In this document: piece by piece, positions 19,121-29,433 of the stretch
Numbering within the stretch: position 1 is the first letter of the stretch
Layout: the number at the start of each line of letters is the position of its first letter
NCBI GenBank assembly: GCA_023212645.1
Contig: JALBYC010000004.1
Location: 186,001-250,000, forward strand
Length of the DNA: 64,000 nt
Origin: Farysia itapuensis
Lineage: Eukaryota > Basidiomycota > Ustilaginomycetes > Ustilaginales > Ustilaginaceae
Reading direction: 5' to 3'
Notes under the pieces: generated by a model
Seen by the model: the letters and a program-made list of their open reading frames with translations, nothing else
Databases searched by the model: none
What the model was told of the DNA's origin: nothing
Position numbers and translations under genes: made by a program

Positions 19121-20884
19121 ATGAATAGCAAAGCTTTGTTCAGTTCTCTAGCTCGCACGGCGCGCTTACGTCCCGCAGTCGACCGATCTGTCAGATATAC
19201 TCGCGCATTCTCCGCATCGACACGGCGTGGCAACAGCAACACCGTCAGGCCGGTCTCGGAAGCCGCGTCCACTAACACAGCCCGCAACATTCTACTAGCC
19301 ATCGCTGCTTTGAGTCTTGGCTGTAACGTGTATCTCGGCACTCGTAACGACAAGGCAACTTCGTCTAGTCCGCCTAGCAGTGCCACAAGCTATGGATATC
19401 AAGACCCTCAGCTGCGCTATCAATACGGATCAAAGCAAGACTTCCTCAAAGCGATCGAAGAGATAAAGACCTACTTTGCCAATGCAACTGGCGATCCATG
19501 GGACGATCATGTCAGTCTAGACGAAGACGAAATCGAGAGGCGTGGCTCGGATGAAAACGGGCACATGGCTAGCGCGGAAGGCACCAAACCTTCCGTCATT
19601 GCCTATGTTCGCGACACACCAGACGTCCAAGCAATGGTCAAGATTGCCAACAAGTACAAGATGCCAATCGTGCCGTACAGCGGTGGGACGAGCTTGGAGG
19701 GCCATTTTGTAGCGCCACATGCCGGCATATCGCTCGACATGTCCCGCATGGACAAAGTAATTGCTTTTCACCCGGACGATGGCGATATGGTGGTTCAGGC
19801 TGGCATTGGATGGGAGACGATCAACCAGTACTGTTCGGATCAGGGGTCTGCACTGTTCTTCCCCCTCGATCCGGGTCCAGGCGCAACGATTGGCGGTATG
19901 ATTGGCACCGGCTGCTCCGGTACCAACGCCGTTCGCTACGGCACTGCCAGAGGTGAGCACTTTCTCGACATCAAAGTCGTCCTGCCCAACGGTGAGATCA
20001 TGCAGACCCGTGGAGGCGGCAGAGCGCGCAAGTCGAGCGCCGGCTTCGACATTGGCAAAATCATTGTCGGCGCAGAGGGAACGCTCGGCATTGTCACCGA
20101 GGCAACTATCCGTCTCACACCCAAGCAGCCATCCAGCGCTGTGGCCGTCGCTTCCTTCCCCGACGTCGAAAAGGCCTCGCTTGCCGTCAACGAGATTCTG
20201 CTCAAAGGTGTGCCCGTTCAATGTATCGAGCTGTTGGACCTCGAGATGATGCGCCAGATCAACGCATCCAACCTGTGTGGTCGCACGTACGAAGAAAAGG
20301 ACTCTCTCTTCTTCAAATTGAGCGGTGGCGAAGCTGCCGTGGAAGAAGCCAAGAAGTCCATCATTGACGCCTCGACCAAATTCGGCTCGAACGCCAGCAG
20401 TATCGAATTCGAGACCGACCTTGCCAAAGGAGCCAAGATCTGGGAGGGACGCAAAGCCGCACTCTGGGCCATGATGGCCAACTACGACGGAGACGCGATC
20501 AAGATCTGGACCACTGACGTCTGTGTCCCCATCTCTGCGCTTCCGCGACTCATCCGTGAGTCTCAAGCTGACTTTGAAGCGAGTGGCGTCAAAGGTACTG
20601 CGATTGTCGCTCACGCTGGTGATGGGAATTTCCACGCTTTCCTGCCCACACCCATTCAGGACCAAGCAGGGTTGCAAAACTGTCACCAGGTCGTAGCACG
20701 ACTGTGCGAGCGTGCACAGAAACTCGAAGGCACCTGCACCGGCGAACACGGCGTAGGCCTCGGCAAAATCGAGTTCCTACGCAACGAATTGCCAGATTCC
20801 ACCATTCGACTCATGAAAGCAATCAAACTCGCCTTTGACCCACACAACCTCCTCAATCCAGGCAAACTATATCCGCAAGACTAG
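19121..20884 (+). CDS. DLD1: Mitochondrial D-lactate dehydrogenase (cytochrome), FAD-linked
   Basis: 587 aa from ATG 19121. The N terminus is rich in Arg, Ser and Ala without acids (MNSKALFSSLARTARLRP), a mitochondrial presequence. It is followed by a hydrophobic stretch (NILLAIAALSLGCNVYLG) that could anchor it in the inner membrane. An FAD_binding_4 (PCMH-type) domain spans about 150-290, with PYSGGTSLEGHF, DPGPGATIGGMIGTGCSG and GTLGIVTEATI. A FAD-oxidase C domain runs to the end, with AHAGDGNFHAF, GTCTGEHGVGLGK and NPGKLYPQD. The family oxidises D-lactate to pyruvate and passes electrons to cytochrome c at the intermembrane-space side. The glycine-rich and GEHGVG motifs are intact. D-2-hydroxyglutarate dehydrogenases are relatives, so substrate is inferred from best overall resemblance. 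Confidence 0.92.
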   Translation: MNSKALFSSLARTARLRPAVDRSVRYTRAFSASTRRGNSNTVRPVSEAASTNTARNILLAIAALSLGCNVYLGTRNDKATSSSPPSSATSYGYQDPQLRYQYGSKQDFLKAIEEIKTYFANATGDPWDDHVSLDEDEIERRGSDENGHMASAEGTKPSVIAYVRDTPDVQAMVKIANKYKMPIVPYSGGTSLEGHFVAPHAGISLDMSRMDKVIAFHPDDGDMVVQAGIGWETINQYCSDQGSALFFPLDPGPGATIGGMIGTGCSGTNAVRYGTARGEHFLDIKVVLPNGEIMQTRGGGRARKSSAGFDIGKIIVGAEGTLGIVTEATIRLTPKQPSSAVAVASFPDVEKASLAVNEILLKGVPVQCIELLDLEMMRQINASNLCGRTYEEKDSLFFKLSGGEAAVEEAKKSIIDASTKFGSNASSIEFETDLAKGAKIWEGRKAALWAMMANYDGDAIKIWTTDVCVPISALPRLIRESQADFEASGVKGTAIVAHAGDGNFHAFLPTPIQDQAGLQNCHQVVARLCERAQKLEGTCTGEHGVGLGKIEFLRNELPDSTIRLMKAIKLAFDPHNLLNPGKLYPQD

Positions 20885-21083
20885 CCTCGCACGCCATTAA
20901 CTGCACTGCTTACCAGAGGGACAATCGTCATAGCTGCGAGAATTTTTTGCATTCCGGGGGATCGAAGCAGACATCAATATCATCATTTGTTCAAAGCTTG
21001 GGGGCGCAAGAAAAGATACAGGGTTCGTCAAGTATGTAGCGTGAAAGGGGGGGTGTGGTATCATTGGGTGGGGGGAGGGAAGG
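20885..21083. other. Convergent intergenic region
   Basis: 199 bases between the stops of the dehydrogenase and Tea1-like genes, with a G-rich stretch near 21045-21085. No ORF or RNA seen. Confidence 0.5.
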
Positions 21084-24000
21084 TTAGGCTTCGTCAGTGG
21101 AGGCGGTGGTGGGGTGAGTGGGGGCAAGACCTTCTCCCTGCTCCCATTTATCCAGTTCGGAAGTGATGCTGCCGTAGTTGACGCTCTCGCGCGGGCGGCC
21201 GTCGCTTTGGTGATTCGTCTCCATACGGCCCAGAAGCAGCTGGAATTTGTCGTCCAGCTCGTGCAATCGTTGTGTCAGCACTTCGTTTTCGTGCTTGAGC
21301 TGTTCGTTGGACGCCTGCGCCGCACTCATGTTTTTGTGAAGCGAGTCTCCGCTGGTAGCGCCGCCGTCGGAAGTGCCGCTGCGGGCCGCGAGCTGGTCGC
21401 TGAGTGTCTTGTTGGTCTCCATTGATTTCTGTACGTCTCGACGCGATGCGCTCAGGCTTGACTCGAGTCGGGCAATTTCGCCTTCCAGATCCGTGACTCT
21501 GCGAGAAGAGGTGGTGTGCGTCATGTCCGTGTCGCGCGTCCGTTCCGACGAGTCTCGCTGACCGGCAGCCAGCTGCGCAACCTTGCGTTCCAACTCGCGA
21601 TTCTCAGCCATCACAACCTCGCTCTGCTGCGTCACGTCTGCAAGGCGGCTGCGCAGCGCTTCAATGTCCCGCGCTGCTTCGGCACTTCGACCGCCATCCT
21701 CGGCCGAATGTCCAGATCGAAGATTGCCAAGCTCAGTCTGAAGCGTCGCGTTCTCCGTCTTGTACTTTGTCAGCTCGTCCTTCATCCTGCGCAGCATTTT
21801 CTCGGTGCCCTTGACAAACTGGACTGCCGTCTGGTAGTCGTTTTCGAGTTGCGCCATGCGGTCTTTGTAGGCAGCTGTTGTGTCGGCTAGCTCGCGCTCA
21901 GCCACCTGTGCTCGTCGCTCAGCGTCGCCAGAACCAAGTCCGCTCGTCTCGGAAAGGCTTCGATTGGCGTTCAGTGAAGCGTGGTGCTCGAGCTCGCGCG
22001 TCAGCTCCTCGACACGGCTTTCCGAGTCTTGTAGATTGTGTTCCGCTTCCTGTAGCTCACGCGCGCGTGCATCCAGTTCTTCCTCCAACTCGCGCACACG
22101 GCTATCGGACGATACCGGCTTGACGTTGAACTCGTCGTCACTCGGCACAGTGACACCGCGCTCCGCCATGAATTGCTTCATGAGGTTCGTCTTGACTTGC
22201 GAAGTCTCAATGGCTCGGTTGCGCTCTCGTAGCTCAAGATCCTTGGCACTCGACAGATCTTTGAGTCGCGCAGCTTCTTGCAGGGCGATTGTGAGCTGGC
22301 TTCGCAGCGCCGTCATTTCAGATCGTAGACCAGCATGCTGCCTCTCGGTCGAAAGCTGGCGGCTTTGGGCCTCTTGCAGCGAGTTTGCATGCGCGTCAGC
22401 CGTTTGGCGAGCCTCGGCATGCAGCATTCGGAGCGATTCAGCTTCCTCCTCCAGCGCTCGCATCTTCTCTTCCACATGGGCTGGGACCGACGGAGCAGAT
22501 AGATCTCGCGATGCTGTTTGCTCTTGGTGGGCCAAGAGCGCAGCTAAACCTCCCGTAGCAGCAGTACGATGCATGTCTGCCTCTTCACGGTGTTGCGATA
22601 GCAGCACCTCGAGTTCAGCTGCCCGAGTCGAGTGCGAGTAGGCTTCATTCGACTTGCTCTCCAGTTGAGCTCGAAGGTCGCTGATCGTAGATTGGTGCTG
22701 TTGCAGCATGGACCTCTGCTCTTTGTGAATACGCTCGTATTCGGTCGCGCGAGATGTCACGGACGAATGAGCCGCTTGCAGCTGGGTCAGAGCTGCCAGA
22801 TGCGCCGCCACGTTAGAGTGCGCTTCCTCGAGCTGGTTCGACACGTTATCGTGGTCGGCCTTGTGGCGAGAAGCCATGGACGACAAGGTGGCGACTTGTT
22901 CAGTGTGTTCCCTCAAAGCACTTTCCGAGGCATAGTTGCGCTTCTGCAACGAAGCCAGTTCGTCGTATGCCTTCATTTGCGCCGCTTCAGCTGCCATGGC
23001 CCGCTTGGCAGTCTCAGAGAGTCGCTCCTCGGCCGAGGTGCGCAGCTGTTGCTCTAGTTTCGTCTGCTCGCGTAGCGAGTTGATCTGTCGCTCCAACTGG
23101 CTGCTTTCTCGCAGTGCGTCCGCAAGTGATTTCTCCAGCTTGGCCGCCCGATCGCGGTCGAGACGCGAAACCTCGCTCGCATTGCCAGACTCGATAGCCG
23201 AAAGCTTGGCTCGATAGTAGGCAGCCTCCTGCAGCGCGGCAGATCGAGCACGATCCGATTCGGACAATCGGTCCGCTTCGCCCTGAGCCTGCTGTGCAAT
23301 CGTAGCCTTGGCACCGGCGAGTGCGGCTTTGAGCGAGATCAGCATGCGGATTATGCGGTCCTTGTCGCTGCCTTCAGCACCAGTATCGATCCCATCAAGA
23401 CTCAGGCGGCCAGAGCTGACACTCTGCGCGTCTGTCGTGTCTGTCTGCAAATTTTCAGGCTCGACAAAGCCTTTCTTGACCGCAAGTGCAAGGGCTGCCT
23501 TGTACCACGCCTCTCTTTTGCGCATGGCGTCGACTTCAGTGGATGCGAAAGGTGGCATGTTGTAACCGTTGGTGACAGGCGGGCTCATGGTGCGACCGTA
23601 GTGGAAGCCGTCCTGAGGAGCGTTAGCGGGTGAGTCGAGCTTACCCACAGCACCATTGAGGTTTCGCATCGAGCTTACATTGACAGGAGAGAGCGTTCCT
23701 AGGGCGCGAGTGTTCTCGAAAGATCTTTGGCTACGAGGTCCGTTGTACGTGGTGGCTCCGGCGCTGGGCTGTTGCTGAGGTGGCTGCATAGGCGCAGCTG
23801 GGCCTCGCGATGTTGAGTCTTGCGACAACTGAGCGGGAGGCAAGCCGGCCCGACCCGAGACTTCATTATTGAAACCTGATCCACCCGGTTGTGCGAACTG
23901 AGATCCAGCGGGAGCTAGGACGCTGGGATACGAGGCACCGGCGGGAAGTTGCGACTGGTTGTAAGGGTGCTGCTGGGGAGGTAGCCCTGGTTGAAGTTGC

Positions 24001-25889
24001 TGTTGTTGCGAGGCGAGGTACTGATCCTGACCTCGCAGAGGGGAGCTCGCGGCAAGAGGTTCGGGCGCTGTGCGGCTGGGAGACATGGGCGGCTTCTGTT
24101 CGGATTCATCTTGCGGAGGTGCCATAGCACTGCGAACAGAGCCGAGAGCACCCGCAGCACCGACAGGAGGCGTGTTGGTACCGGGAGCACTGACGTTGCG
24201 CAGATTGCTGGGCCCAGGCAGCTTCTGTTGGGACTGGGTGTCGACAGGGTACTTGATCTTGAGCGAGTCGAGGACGTGGATGGAGCCAGGATCATCGGGC
24301 TTTGCTCCAGTAAAGCTCTCTCCACCCAGCACGACAACTTTGTTTTGGAACGTCGACATGGCATGACCTGACCGACCGCTGGGTGAAGGGCCCATATTGG
24401 CAAACATGAACCATCGCTGGTTAGTAATCTTGAAACTGGCAAGGTCGCCGAGATCTTTGCCATCGACACCTCGTCCGCCAAAGATGTACATGACATCATC
24501 GACCAGACATGCTGCGTGGCCTTCTCGGGGCACAGGAATGTAGCCAATGCAGGAAAGCTCGGACCAGGAGTTTGTGGCGAGGTCGTAGCACCAGGTGTCG
24601 TTGTAGTGGTATTGACCATCTGTACCGCCAAAGATGTAGATCTTGTCCTTGCAGGTGACACTGGCATGTCCAGTTCGCTTGGGTGGAGCGTCTCCGCTGG
24701 GTTTCATCTCTTCCCATGTGGGCGTACTCTTGAGACTGTTGAGGTCAAAGCTCCACAGATCGTTCATAAAGTTGCCGTCGACTTGGCCACCAAAGACAAA
24801 GAAGCGGGAGCCAATGATGGCGACGCTGTGGCCGTAGCGTCCAACGGGGCACATTCCGGGACCATCGCCAGCTTTGACCCGTGTCCATTCCCTAATGCTG
24901 AGGTTGAGGAGATAGAGACCTTCGTCCTGCTTATCGTCGGCGCGAATCTTGGTGTCACCACCCCAAAGAATCAAGACGTTGGACACGAGCACGGTAGCAT
25001 GGCCCACACGAGGAGGCGGAATTTCACCTGTGGTCTGTACAAGTGTGGCGCTGGCGTGAAGAGAGCCTTGCGCAGCGTTGGGAGGTGAGGTAGGCGTCTG
25101 TGAGATCAGCTTGTCCAAGTGCAGAGTGTAGAGATCGTTCTTGACACTTTCGCGCACAAGACCACCAAAGAGATAGAGTTCTCCGGTAGGACTGGCGGTC
25201 TGGTTGACGGCGTGTCCGTAACGAGGGAATGGGAAGGGACTAAGAGCTCCAGGTGGTGCCTGACGCGTCTCATCGAGGAACCTTGGGGGATTCATGACAA
25301 GGCTTCTCTGACTCCAGGGATAGACGACCTGTTGTGAGCGCGCTTTGTCGTTGGGAGCATTCTGCGAGCCCATGGAGGCCGGCAAGCCAGACTCTGGTCC
25401 TGAAGAAGGGGGCAAACCGGTACCGGGACTCGGCCCTGAAGCGAGTCCTGAAGGAATGCCAGATGTGGGGGTTCCCTGTTCGCTCGGCTTACGCCCGCGC
25501 GTGGAACCCGACCCTGGAACGGGAATGCCAGACGCTGTGCCATCAGGTCGAGGTGCTGGGCCTCCGAAGCGGAAGCCTGACGCTGCACCGGGGCCTTGAC
25601 CAGGCCCGGGAATGCCGGATGGAGGGTAGTTGCCTGATGGACTTGAATTGGACGCGAACGTAGTGCCTACTCCGGCAGCGCCAGGCCCAGATAGGGAGCC
25701 CTTCTTGGGTATATGAGAGCCCCCTCCAGGAGTAGGGATGCCAGAACCGTCTCTGGCCTTGTAGGGCGACTGCTGTGATTTCTGAGATCCATCGATGACA
25801 GGAGTGATGGAAGAGATACTGTCTCCGTTGGAAGCGGTAGTCTGTTGCTTGTCCTTACTGTCGGACTTTTTCTTACCAAAGATGGCCAT
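21084..25889 (-). CDS. Tea1/Kel1-like kelch-repeat and coiled-coil cell-end polarity protein
   Basis: 1601 aa from ATG 25889. The N-terminal 200 residues are Gly/Ser/Pro-rich. At least six kelch blades follow (about 225-560), each with a GHA-type start and a hydrophobic strand ending in GG: LYLFGG, LILWGG, FFVFGG, IYIFGG, MYIFGG, VVVLGG. A Gln/Pro-rich linker (about 570-760) leads into a very long coiled coil (about 830-1580) rich in Glu, Arg and Ala. The order matches S. pombe Tea1 and S. cerevisiae Kel1/Kel2. Those mark cell ends, ride microtubule tips and recruit formins. In a filamentous smut such a protein would be expected at hyphal tips (inference). The beginning MAIFGKKKSDSKDK is basic. 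It is a single uninterrupted exon despite its size. Confidence 0.9.
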   Translation of the reverse strand: MAIFGKKKSDSKDKQQTTASNGDSISSITPVIDGSQKSQQSPYKARDGSGIPTPGGGSHIPKKGSLSGPGAAGVGTTFASNSSPSGNYPPSGIPGPGQGPGAASGFRFGGPAPRPDGTASGIPVPGSGSTRGRKPSEQGTPTSGIPSGLASGPSPGTGLPPSSGPESGLPASMGSQNAPNDKARSQQVVYPWSQRSLVMNPPRFLDETRQAPPGALSPFPFPRYGHAVNQTASPTGELYLFGGLVRESVKNDLYTLHLDKLISQTPTSPPNAAQGSLHASATLVQTTGEIPPPRVGHATVLVSNVLILWGGDTKIRADDKQDEGLYLLNLSIREWTRVKAGDGPGMCPVGRYGHSVAIIGSRFFVFGGQVDGNFMNDLWSFDLNSLKSTPTWEEMKPSGDAPPKRTGHASVTCKDKIYIFGGTDGQYHYNDTWCYDLATNSWSELSCIGYIPVPREGHAACLVDDVMYIFGGRGVDGKDLGDLASFKITNQRWFMFANMGPSPSGRSGHAMSTFQNKVVVLGGESFTGAKPDDPGSIHVLDSLKIKYPVDTQSQQKLPGPSNLRNVSAPGTNTPPVGAAGALGSVRSAMAPPQDESEQKPPMSPSRTAPEPLAASSPLRGQDQYLASQQQQLQPGLPPQQHPYNQSQLPAGASYPSVLAPAGSQFAQPGGSGFNNEVSGRAGLPPAQLSQDSTSRGPAAPMQPPQQQPSAGATTYNGPRSQRSFENTRALGTLSPVNVSSMRNLNGAVGKLDSPANAPQDGFHYGRTMSPPVTNGYNMPPFASTEVDAMRKREAWYKAALALAVKKGFVEPENLQTDTTDAQSVSSGRLSLDGIDTGAEGSDKDRIIRMLISLKAALAGAKATIAQQAQGEADRLSESDRARSAALQEAAYYRAKLSAIESGNASEVSRLDRDRAAKLEKSLADALRESSQLERQINSLREQTKLEQQLRTSAEERLSETAKRAMAAEAAQMKAYDELASLQKRNYASESALREHTEQVATLSSMASRHKADHDNVSNQLEEAHSNVAAHLAALTQLQAAHSSVTSRATEYERIHKEQRSMLQQHQSTISDLRAQLESKSNEAYSHSTRAAELEVLLSQHREEADMHRTAATGGLAALLAHQEQTASRDLSAPSVPAHVEEKMRALEEEAESLRMLHAEARQTADAHANSLQEAQSRQLSTERQHAGLRSEMTALRSQLTIALQEAARLKDLSSAKDLELRERNRAIETSQVKTNLMKQFMAERGVTVPSDDEFNVKPVSSDSRVRELEEELDARARELQEAEHNLQDSESRVEELTRELEHHASLNANRSLSETSGLGSGDAERRAQVAERELADTTAAYKDRMAQLENDYQTAVQFVKGTEKMLRRMKDELTKYKTENATLQTELGNLRSGHSAEDGGRSAEAARDIEALRSRLADVTQQSEVVMAENRELERKVAQLAAGQRDSSERTRDTDMTHTTSSRRVTDLEGEIARLESSLSASRRDVQKSMETNKTLSDQLAARSGTSDGGATSGDSLHKNMSAAQASNEQLKHENEVLTQRLHELDDKFQLLLGRMETNHQSDGRPRESVNYGSITSELDKWEQGEGLAPTHPTTASTDEA

Positions 25890-26121
25890 CGTCTTAAAAA
25901 GTGCGAGGACGGTGCACGTCTAAGGTGACACGGTGTAGGTGTGCGATGTGTGGTTGGTGAAGAGGGGTGGTACGAGCAGAAGGTTCGCGCCATTGTCGAC
26001 GAGATTGGTACACTGCTCGGCGCAATTCTTTCCCAATGTGCATGTCTCACAAATGACAGCTCAATTCAAAAACACGAGCGAGAATCCATTTACTTTGTAA
26101 TTGCCTGGTTGAATGTAATTT
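25890..26121. other. Intergenic, PAP2 gene 3' end to Tea1-like promoter
   Basis: 232 bases; leftward promoter of the kelch gene. Nothing specific recognised. Confidence 0.45.
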
Positions 26122-26763
26122 CTACTTGGCTGCACTAAGTTGTGCCTGCAAACGCGAAATAAGGTCGTCGACAGGTATCCCGATCTGCTGCCTCAGACCC
26201 ACAGCCAGGAGGCTATCGCTGTTGCGCAGATGACCAAACAGTTGAGCGGTGCCGTTCCATGCTAGAAAACAGATGCACGCATTGAAGATGCCCAGCGCTG
26301 CTCCTGCCACGGTCTGTTCGGGTGTGTGAACGCCTAACCGTACGCGTGACCACATGACGGCAATGGGTGCGGCTATGCCCATCAACGCGAACCACATACG
26401 CGTCATCTCGTCGTGCGACTGTGTTCCAAGCGAGATCGAAGGATGAAGTGGCAAGAACAGCGACGTGAGCATGATGTAGGTGCCCATAAATGAGATGGAC
26501 GCGCTGTGTGTCGAAGGCATGCCGCTTGTCTTCTTCACCTTAGACCCTGGCGGTCGAGGCTGCTTGATCACTAGTTTCAGACCTTTAGCCGAGAAGCTCG
26601 TCGCCAAGGTGGCTAGTGTAAAGTACACCACATGGCATGTCCGGAAATGAAGGATGCCAATCGCCGTTGCTGTCGTCACAATGCCCTGCGTGTGCTTAAG
26701 CAGCCAAAGGCCGGTAGACAGGTTCTGAGTCGACTTGCGCTCGCGATCATCTTCGCGCGCCAT
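26122..26763 (-). CDS. PAP2-superfamily membrane phosphatase, dolichyl-diphosphatase-like
   Basis: 213 aa with about four membrane helices. The three PAP2 motifs are complete: K63-x6-R70-P71 (KLVIKQPRP), P83-S-T-H86 (GMPSTHS) and S139-R140-x5-H146 (SRVRLGVH). The family forms a phospho-histidine intermediate and removes phosphate from lipid (pyro)phosphates. The catalytic histidine is followed by TPEQ; a Gln at that place also occurs in dolichyl-diphosphatases. This suggests an ER lipid-diphosphate phosphatase that recycles dolichol for N-glycosylation, but sphingoid or isoprenoid phosphates are not excluded. ATG at 26763 is chosen; the preceding TTG codon is not a start. It lies divergent from the surface-protein gene at 27678. 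Confidence 0.8.
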   Translation of the reverse strand: MAREDDRERKSTQNLSTGLWLLKHTQGIVTTATAIGILHFRTCHVVYFTLATLATSFSAKGLKLVIKQPRPPGSKVKKTSGMPSTHSASISFMGTYIMLTSLFLPLHPSISLGTQSHDEMTRMWFALMGIAAPIAVMWSRVRLGVHTPEQTVAGAALGIFNACICFLAWNGTAQLFGHLRNSDSLLAVGLRQQIGIPVDDLISRLQAQLSAAK

Positions 26764-27677
26764 CAAGAAAACTGTACGTACAGGTGAGTCTAGGTCTACT
26801 GCTTAGAGGAGGCGTGCAACCAGAATCGCCATGTGGCGCGTACTTGGCCAATGCGGCGCGGCAAAATTGCAAAAACGCGTCCTGCAGTGTGTTAGGCCGC
26901 GTAGTCGTAACCGCGCAACGGCCCAACGGTCTGCAACGCCGCAACCTCAATTTCCTGTCGAATTTTGCTGTCAGAGTTTTGACAAGATTATATCTATGTA
27001 TGTCAACGTATCTGGCACGAACTCTACTTCTTTAACATGCTTCTTGACATGTGCGGAACATCAGCTGACTTGATGAACAACTTCATATCCGCACAGTGTT
27101 CTGGATCCGATCCGTCGGGACTGAGCTCTATTCGGTGTTGACCAATGTCCAGACAGCATTGTTGAACGCCGCTCAACTTCTACCGGAGCGGAGATCGGGG
27201 CAAACATGGCAGTCAGACACAAATAGCCGCCTTTGAATTTAGCCTGTGAAAATCCCGTTAGCGAATTACCCGTGTCGATATACTTGATTTTGATTGTGTT
27301 CTTAAGCGAAGTTTGTCGATCCTTGCTGCAGTCCAGCTGTCTACGCCTGCACGTTACCGCCTGGACCCCATACTGTTGACATGCAAAGAAAGACTCTTGC
27401 CTCGCTTGTGTGTAAATCACCGTGCCATCTCTATGAAACCCGGGAAACAATGATGCAAAAAAGGTGGTGTCTGGGGTCGCTTGCCGCCACTGATGCACCC
27501 GAGCGCGCAAACATTGAAGGAGGCTTCCTGTCACAAGGCCAGTCACGCTCGCCCACTCCTGCTGATCGTCCTCGAGCTGCAGATCGCGCGCCCATCCATT
27601 CACCCTTCCACCATCTCCCACAAAGCCACGTCTCTCCAACTTGAACAGCCTCACCTATCACCTGCCTGACAATCAAC
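26764..27677. promoter_or_regulatory. Divergent intergenic region PAP2 / surface protein
   Basis: 914 bases. There is an ACGCGT-like site near 26875, an AT-richer patch around 26955-27060, and a CT-rich leader before 27678. A 197-codon frame on the minus strand (27061-27654) opens with GTG rather than ATG, shows no family resemblance and overlaps the presumed leader, so I do not call it. Confidence 0.45.
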
Positions 27678-29243
27678 ATGGTGTATGCCCACAAAATTTC
27701 GGCATTTGCTGTTCTCTCACTCATTGCAGCATCGGGAGCAGCAGGGTCACTACAAGGCACTCAATCGACGACTAACCTGAACGCACACAAAGGCCGCCAG
27801 CTGCAGCAACCTTCTTTCGTCAAAGTGCAGAAGAGAAACTCCAATCTGGCCGACTCAGAGCTTGACCGTAGGCAAGTAGTTGGGAGTATCATCAGCGGTA
27901 TTGGCAGCATCATTGGCGGTGGCGGCGCTTCATCAACAAGTTCATCGTCCCCTGCCTCTACCTCGACGCCTACTACCACGCAAAACTCAACTCCAGCCTC
28001 GAGCACAACCAACAGAGGCTCTTCTTCCAACAATGGCGGTGGAGGCAACAGCAACGCTGGAAACAGCGGGGGCAACAGCAACACCGGGAACAACGGTGGC
28101 GGTAGCGCCAATGGAAGCGGGTCTGGCAATACTGGCAATTCAGGAAACAGCGGAAACACTGGGGGCGCTGCGTCCGCTTCACCTGCTGCTAACAACGGAA
28201 ATGCGGGCGGAGCTGCTGCGTCCAACACTGCGGCTGCCGCTACTGCCCTTAGCACATTCCCTCCAGCTGATACCGCCGCTGCAGCTGCAGCATCGTCATC
28301 AGCGATAGCCGCGTCTTTGTCCGCAGCGGCTGCGGCGAGTAATGCGTCAACCGCAACTCTGACGTCTACCAGTCTCAGTTCGAGCAGCACTGCTTCACTC
28401 TCAGCGCTCACGACAATAACCCAACCTGATGGCAGTCAACTCACGTCTACCCTCAGCTCCGTGTCCGCATCTGTTACGAACAGCAGTACCGCTCAGGGCA
28501 GGGCCTCGTCGAGCGGTGGTCCCAGCAACGCCGTCAAGATCGCCGTCCCCATCGTCATCGTCCTCGCTATTCTAGCCCTCGGTGCGATCGCGTTCCTGCT
28601 TTTCCGCAGATACCGACGATCGCGAGAGAACGACTTTGACCCTTCGATGCTCCCGGCTAACTTTGGATCCCACAGCGGCGATCGCGGTCTCGCATATGGC
28701 GGTGTGGCGTTTGCAGTGGGTGGTGCTGCAGACAGCTACGCCCAAAATCGACGTCAACGACCAGAGAGTATGGAATCCTTCGAGGCTGGTCGTCCGATGA
28801 GTACGCTGATGGAAGAGAACGAAGAGTACGGGGACATGCCGCCACCCATGACGCAGATTCCCTCATTGCCACCACTGGCCGTCAGCGGTGCAGCGGCTTC
28901 CTTTGCGCCGGACTTCATGACACCTACCGGCCGTCTTCGCAACTACGGCCCCAATCGTTCTGGCAGTCAAGCTGGACGATACTCGGGACGTGATGACTAT
29001 TCAGACCATCCTCGCGACGTCTCTGCCTCGGAAGACGAATACGGAGCCTACGACGTCAATCACTACGACGGCAGCTCATCGATCGGATACACCAACAGTG
29101 CTACGCGCGGAATGGACGCAGCTGGTGCATCCTACACAACCGGCAGCCAGTACTCTCCCTTTGATGACGTCCAACGCACAGACAGCTATCGCTCGAGCTC
29201 AGCTCCTGGATACCAAAGGTACGCCTCGTCATCCAGGCGTTGA
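27678..29243 (+). CDS. Ser/Ala/Asn-Gly-rich single-pass cell-surface protein (Mid2/WSC-type architecture)
   Basis: 521 aa. A signal peptide (about 1-23, hydrophobic AFAVLSLIAASGAAG) is followed by a small region with dibasic sites (QKR near 51-53, DRRQ near 63-66), possible Kex2-type cleavage sites. The ectodomain is low complexity: Ser/Thr-rich (80-115), Asn/Gly-rich (115-175), Ala/Ser-rich (175-280), so likely heavily O-mannosylated. One membrane helix lies at about 286-309 (KIAVPIVIVLAILALGAIAF) with a stop-transfer FRRYRRSR. The 210-residue cytoplasmic tail has acidic and Tyr-rich parts and a serine-rich end. This is the layout of wall-stress sensors, but no WSC cysteine domain is present. 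The role is therefore inferred from architecture only. Confidence 0.8.
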   Translation: MVYAHKISAFAVLSLIAASGAAGSLQGTQSTTNLNAHKGRQLQQPSFVKVQKRNSNLADSELDRRQVVGSIISGIGSIIGGGGASSTSSSSPASTSTPTTTQNSTPASSTTNRGSSSNNGGGGNSNAGNSGGNSNTGNNGGGSANGSGSGNTGNSGNSGNTGGAASASPAANNGNAGGAAASNTAAAATALSTFPPADTAAAAAASSSAIAASLSAAAAASNASTATLTSTSLSSSSTASLSALTTITQPDGSQLTSTLSSVSASVTNSSTAQGRASSSGGPSNAVKIAVPIVIVLAILALGAIAFLLFRRYRRSRENDFDPSMLPANFGSHSGDRGLAYGGVAFAVGGAADSYAQNRRQRPESMESFEAGRPMSTLMEENEEYGDMPPPMTQIPSLPPLAVSGAAASFAPDFMTPTGRLRNYGPNRSGSQAGRYSGRDDYSDHPRDVSASEDEYGAYDVNHYDGSSSIGYTNSATRGMDAAGASYTTGSQYSPFDDVQRTDSYRSSSAPGYQRYASSSRR

Positions 29244-29433
29244 CATCTTTTTGCTTTCTATACCCCCTCGTTTTGCTTTCTCCCCTTTGTTTCTGAATGC
29301 GATCCGCGATTTGTTCGCCGCGTACAATATCCCTCCTGAGTTACGAGCAAGCCCGACGTGTGTGTTTGATATAATAATGGAATGCAGATTGCGTACAAGT
29401 ACAGATGGAATTGCGGGGTTAAAGAAGGCGAAG
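29244..29433. other. Convergent intergenic region
   Basis: 190 bases between the surface-protein stop and the RFC4 stop; AT-rich TATAATAAT near 29370. No ORF. Confidence 0.45.

Noticed and set aside
19517..20749. 410-codon minus-strand ORF opposite the D-lactate dehydrogenase gene
   Set aside because: It is the antisense shadow of a well-recognised gene in a codon-biased sequence. The product has no family motifs, and the sense strand carries every FAD-domain signature.
27061..27654. 197-codon minus-strand ORF in the PAP2/surface-protein gap
   Set aside because: It begins with GTG, overlaps the expected leader of the 27678 gene, and shows no domain, signal or helix pattern.
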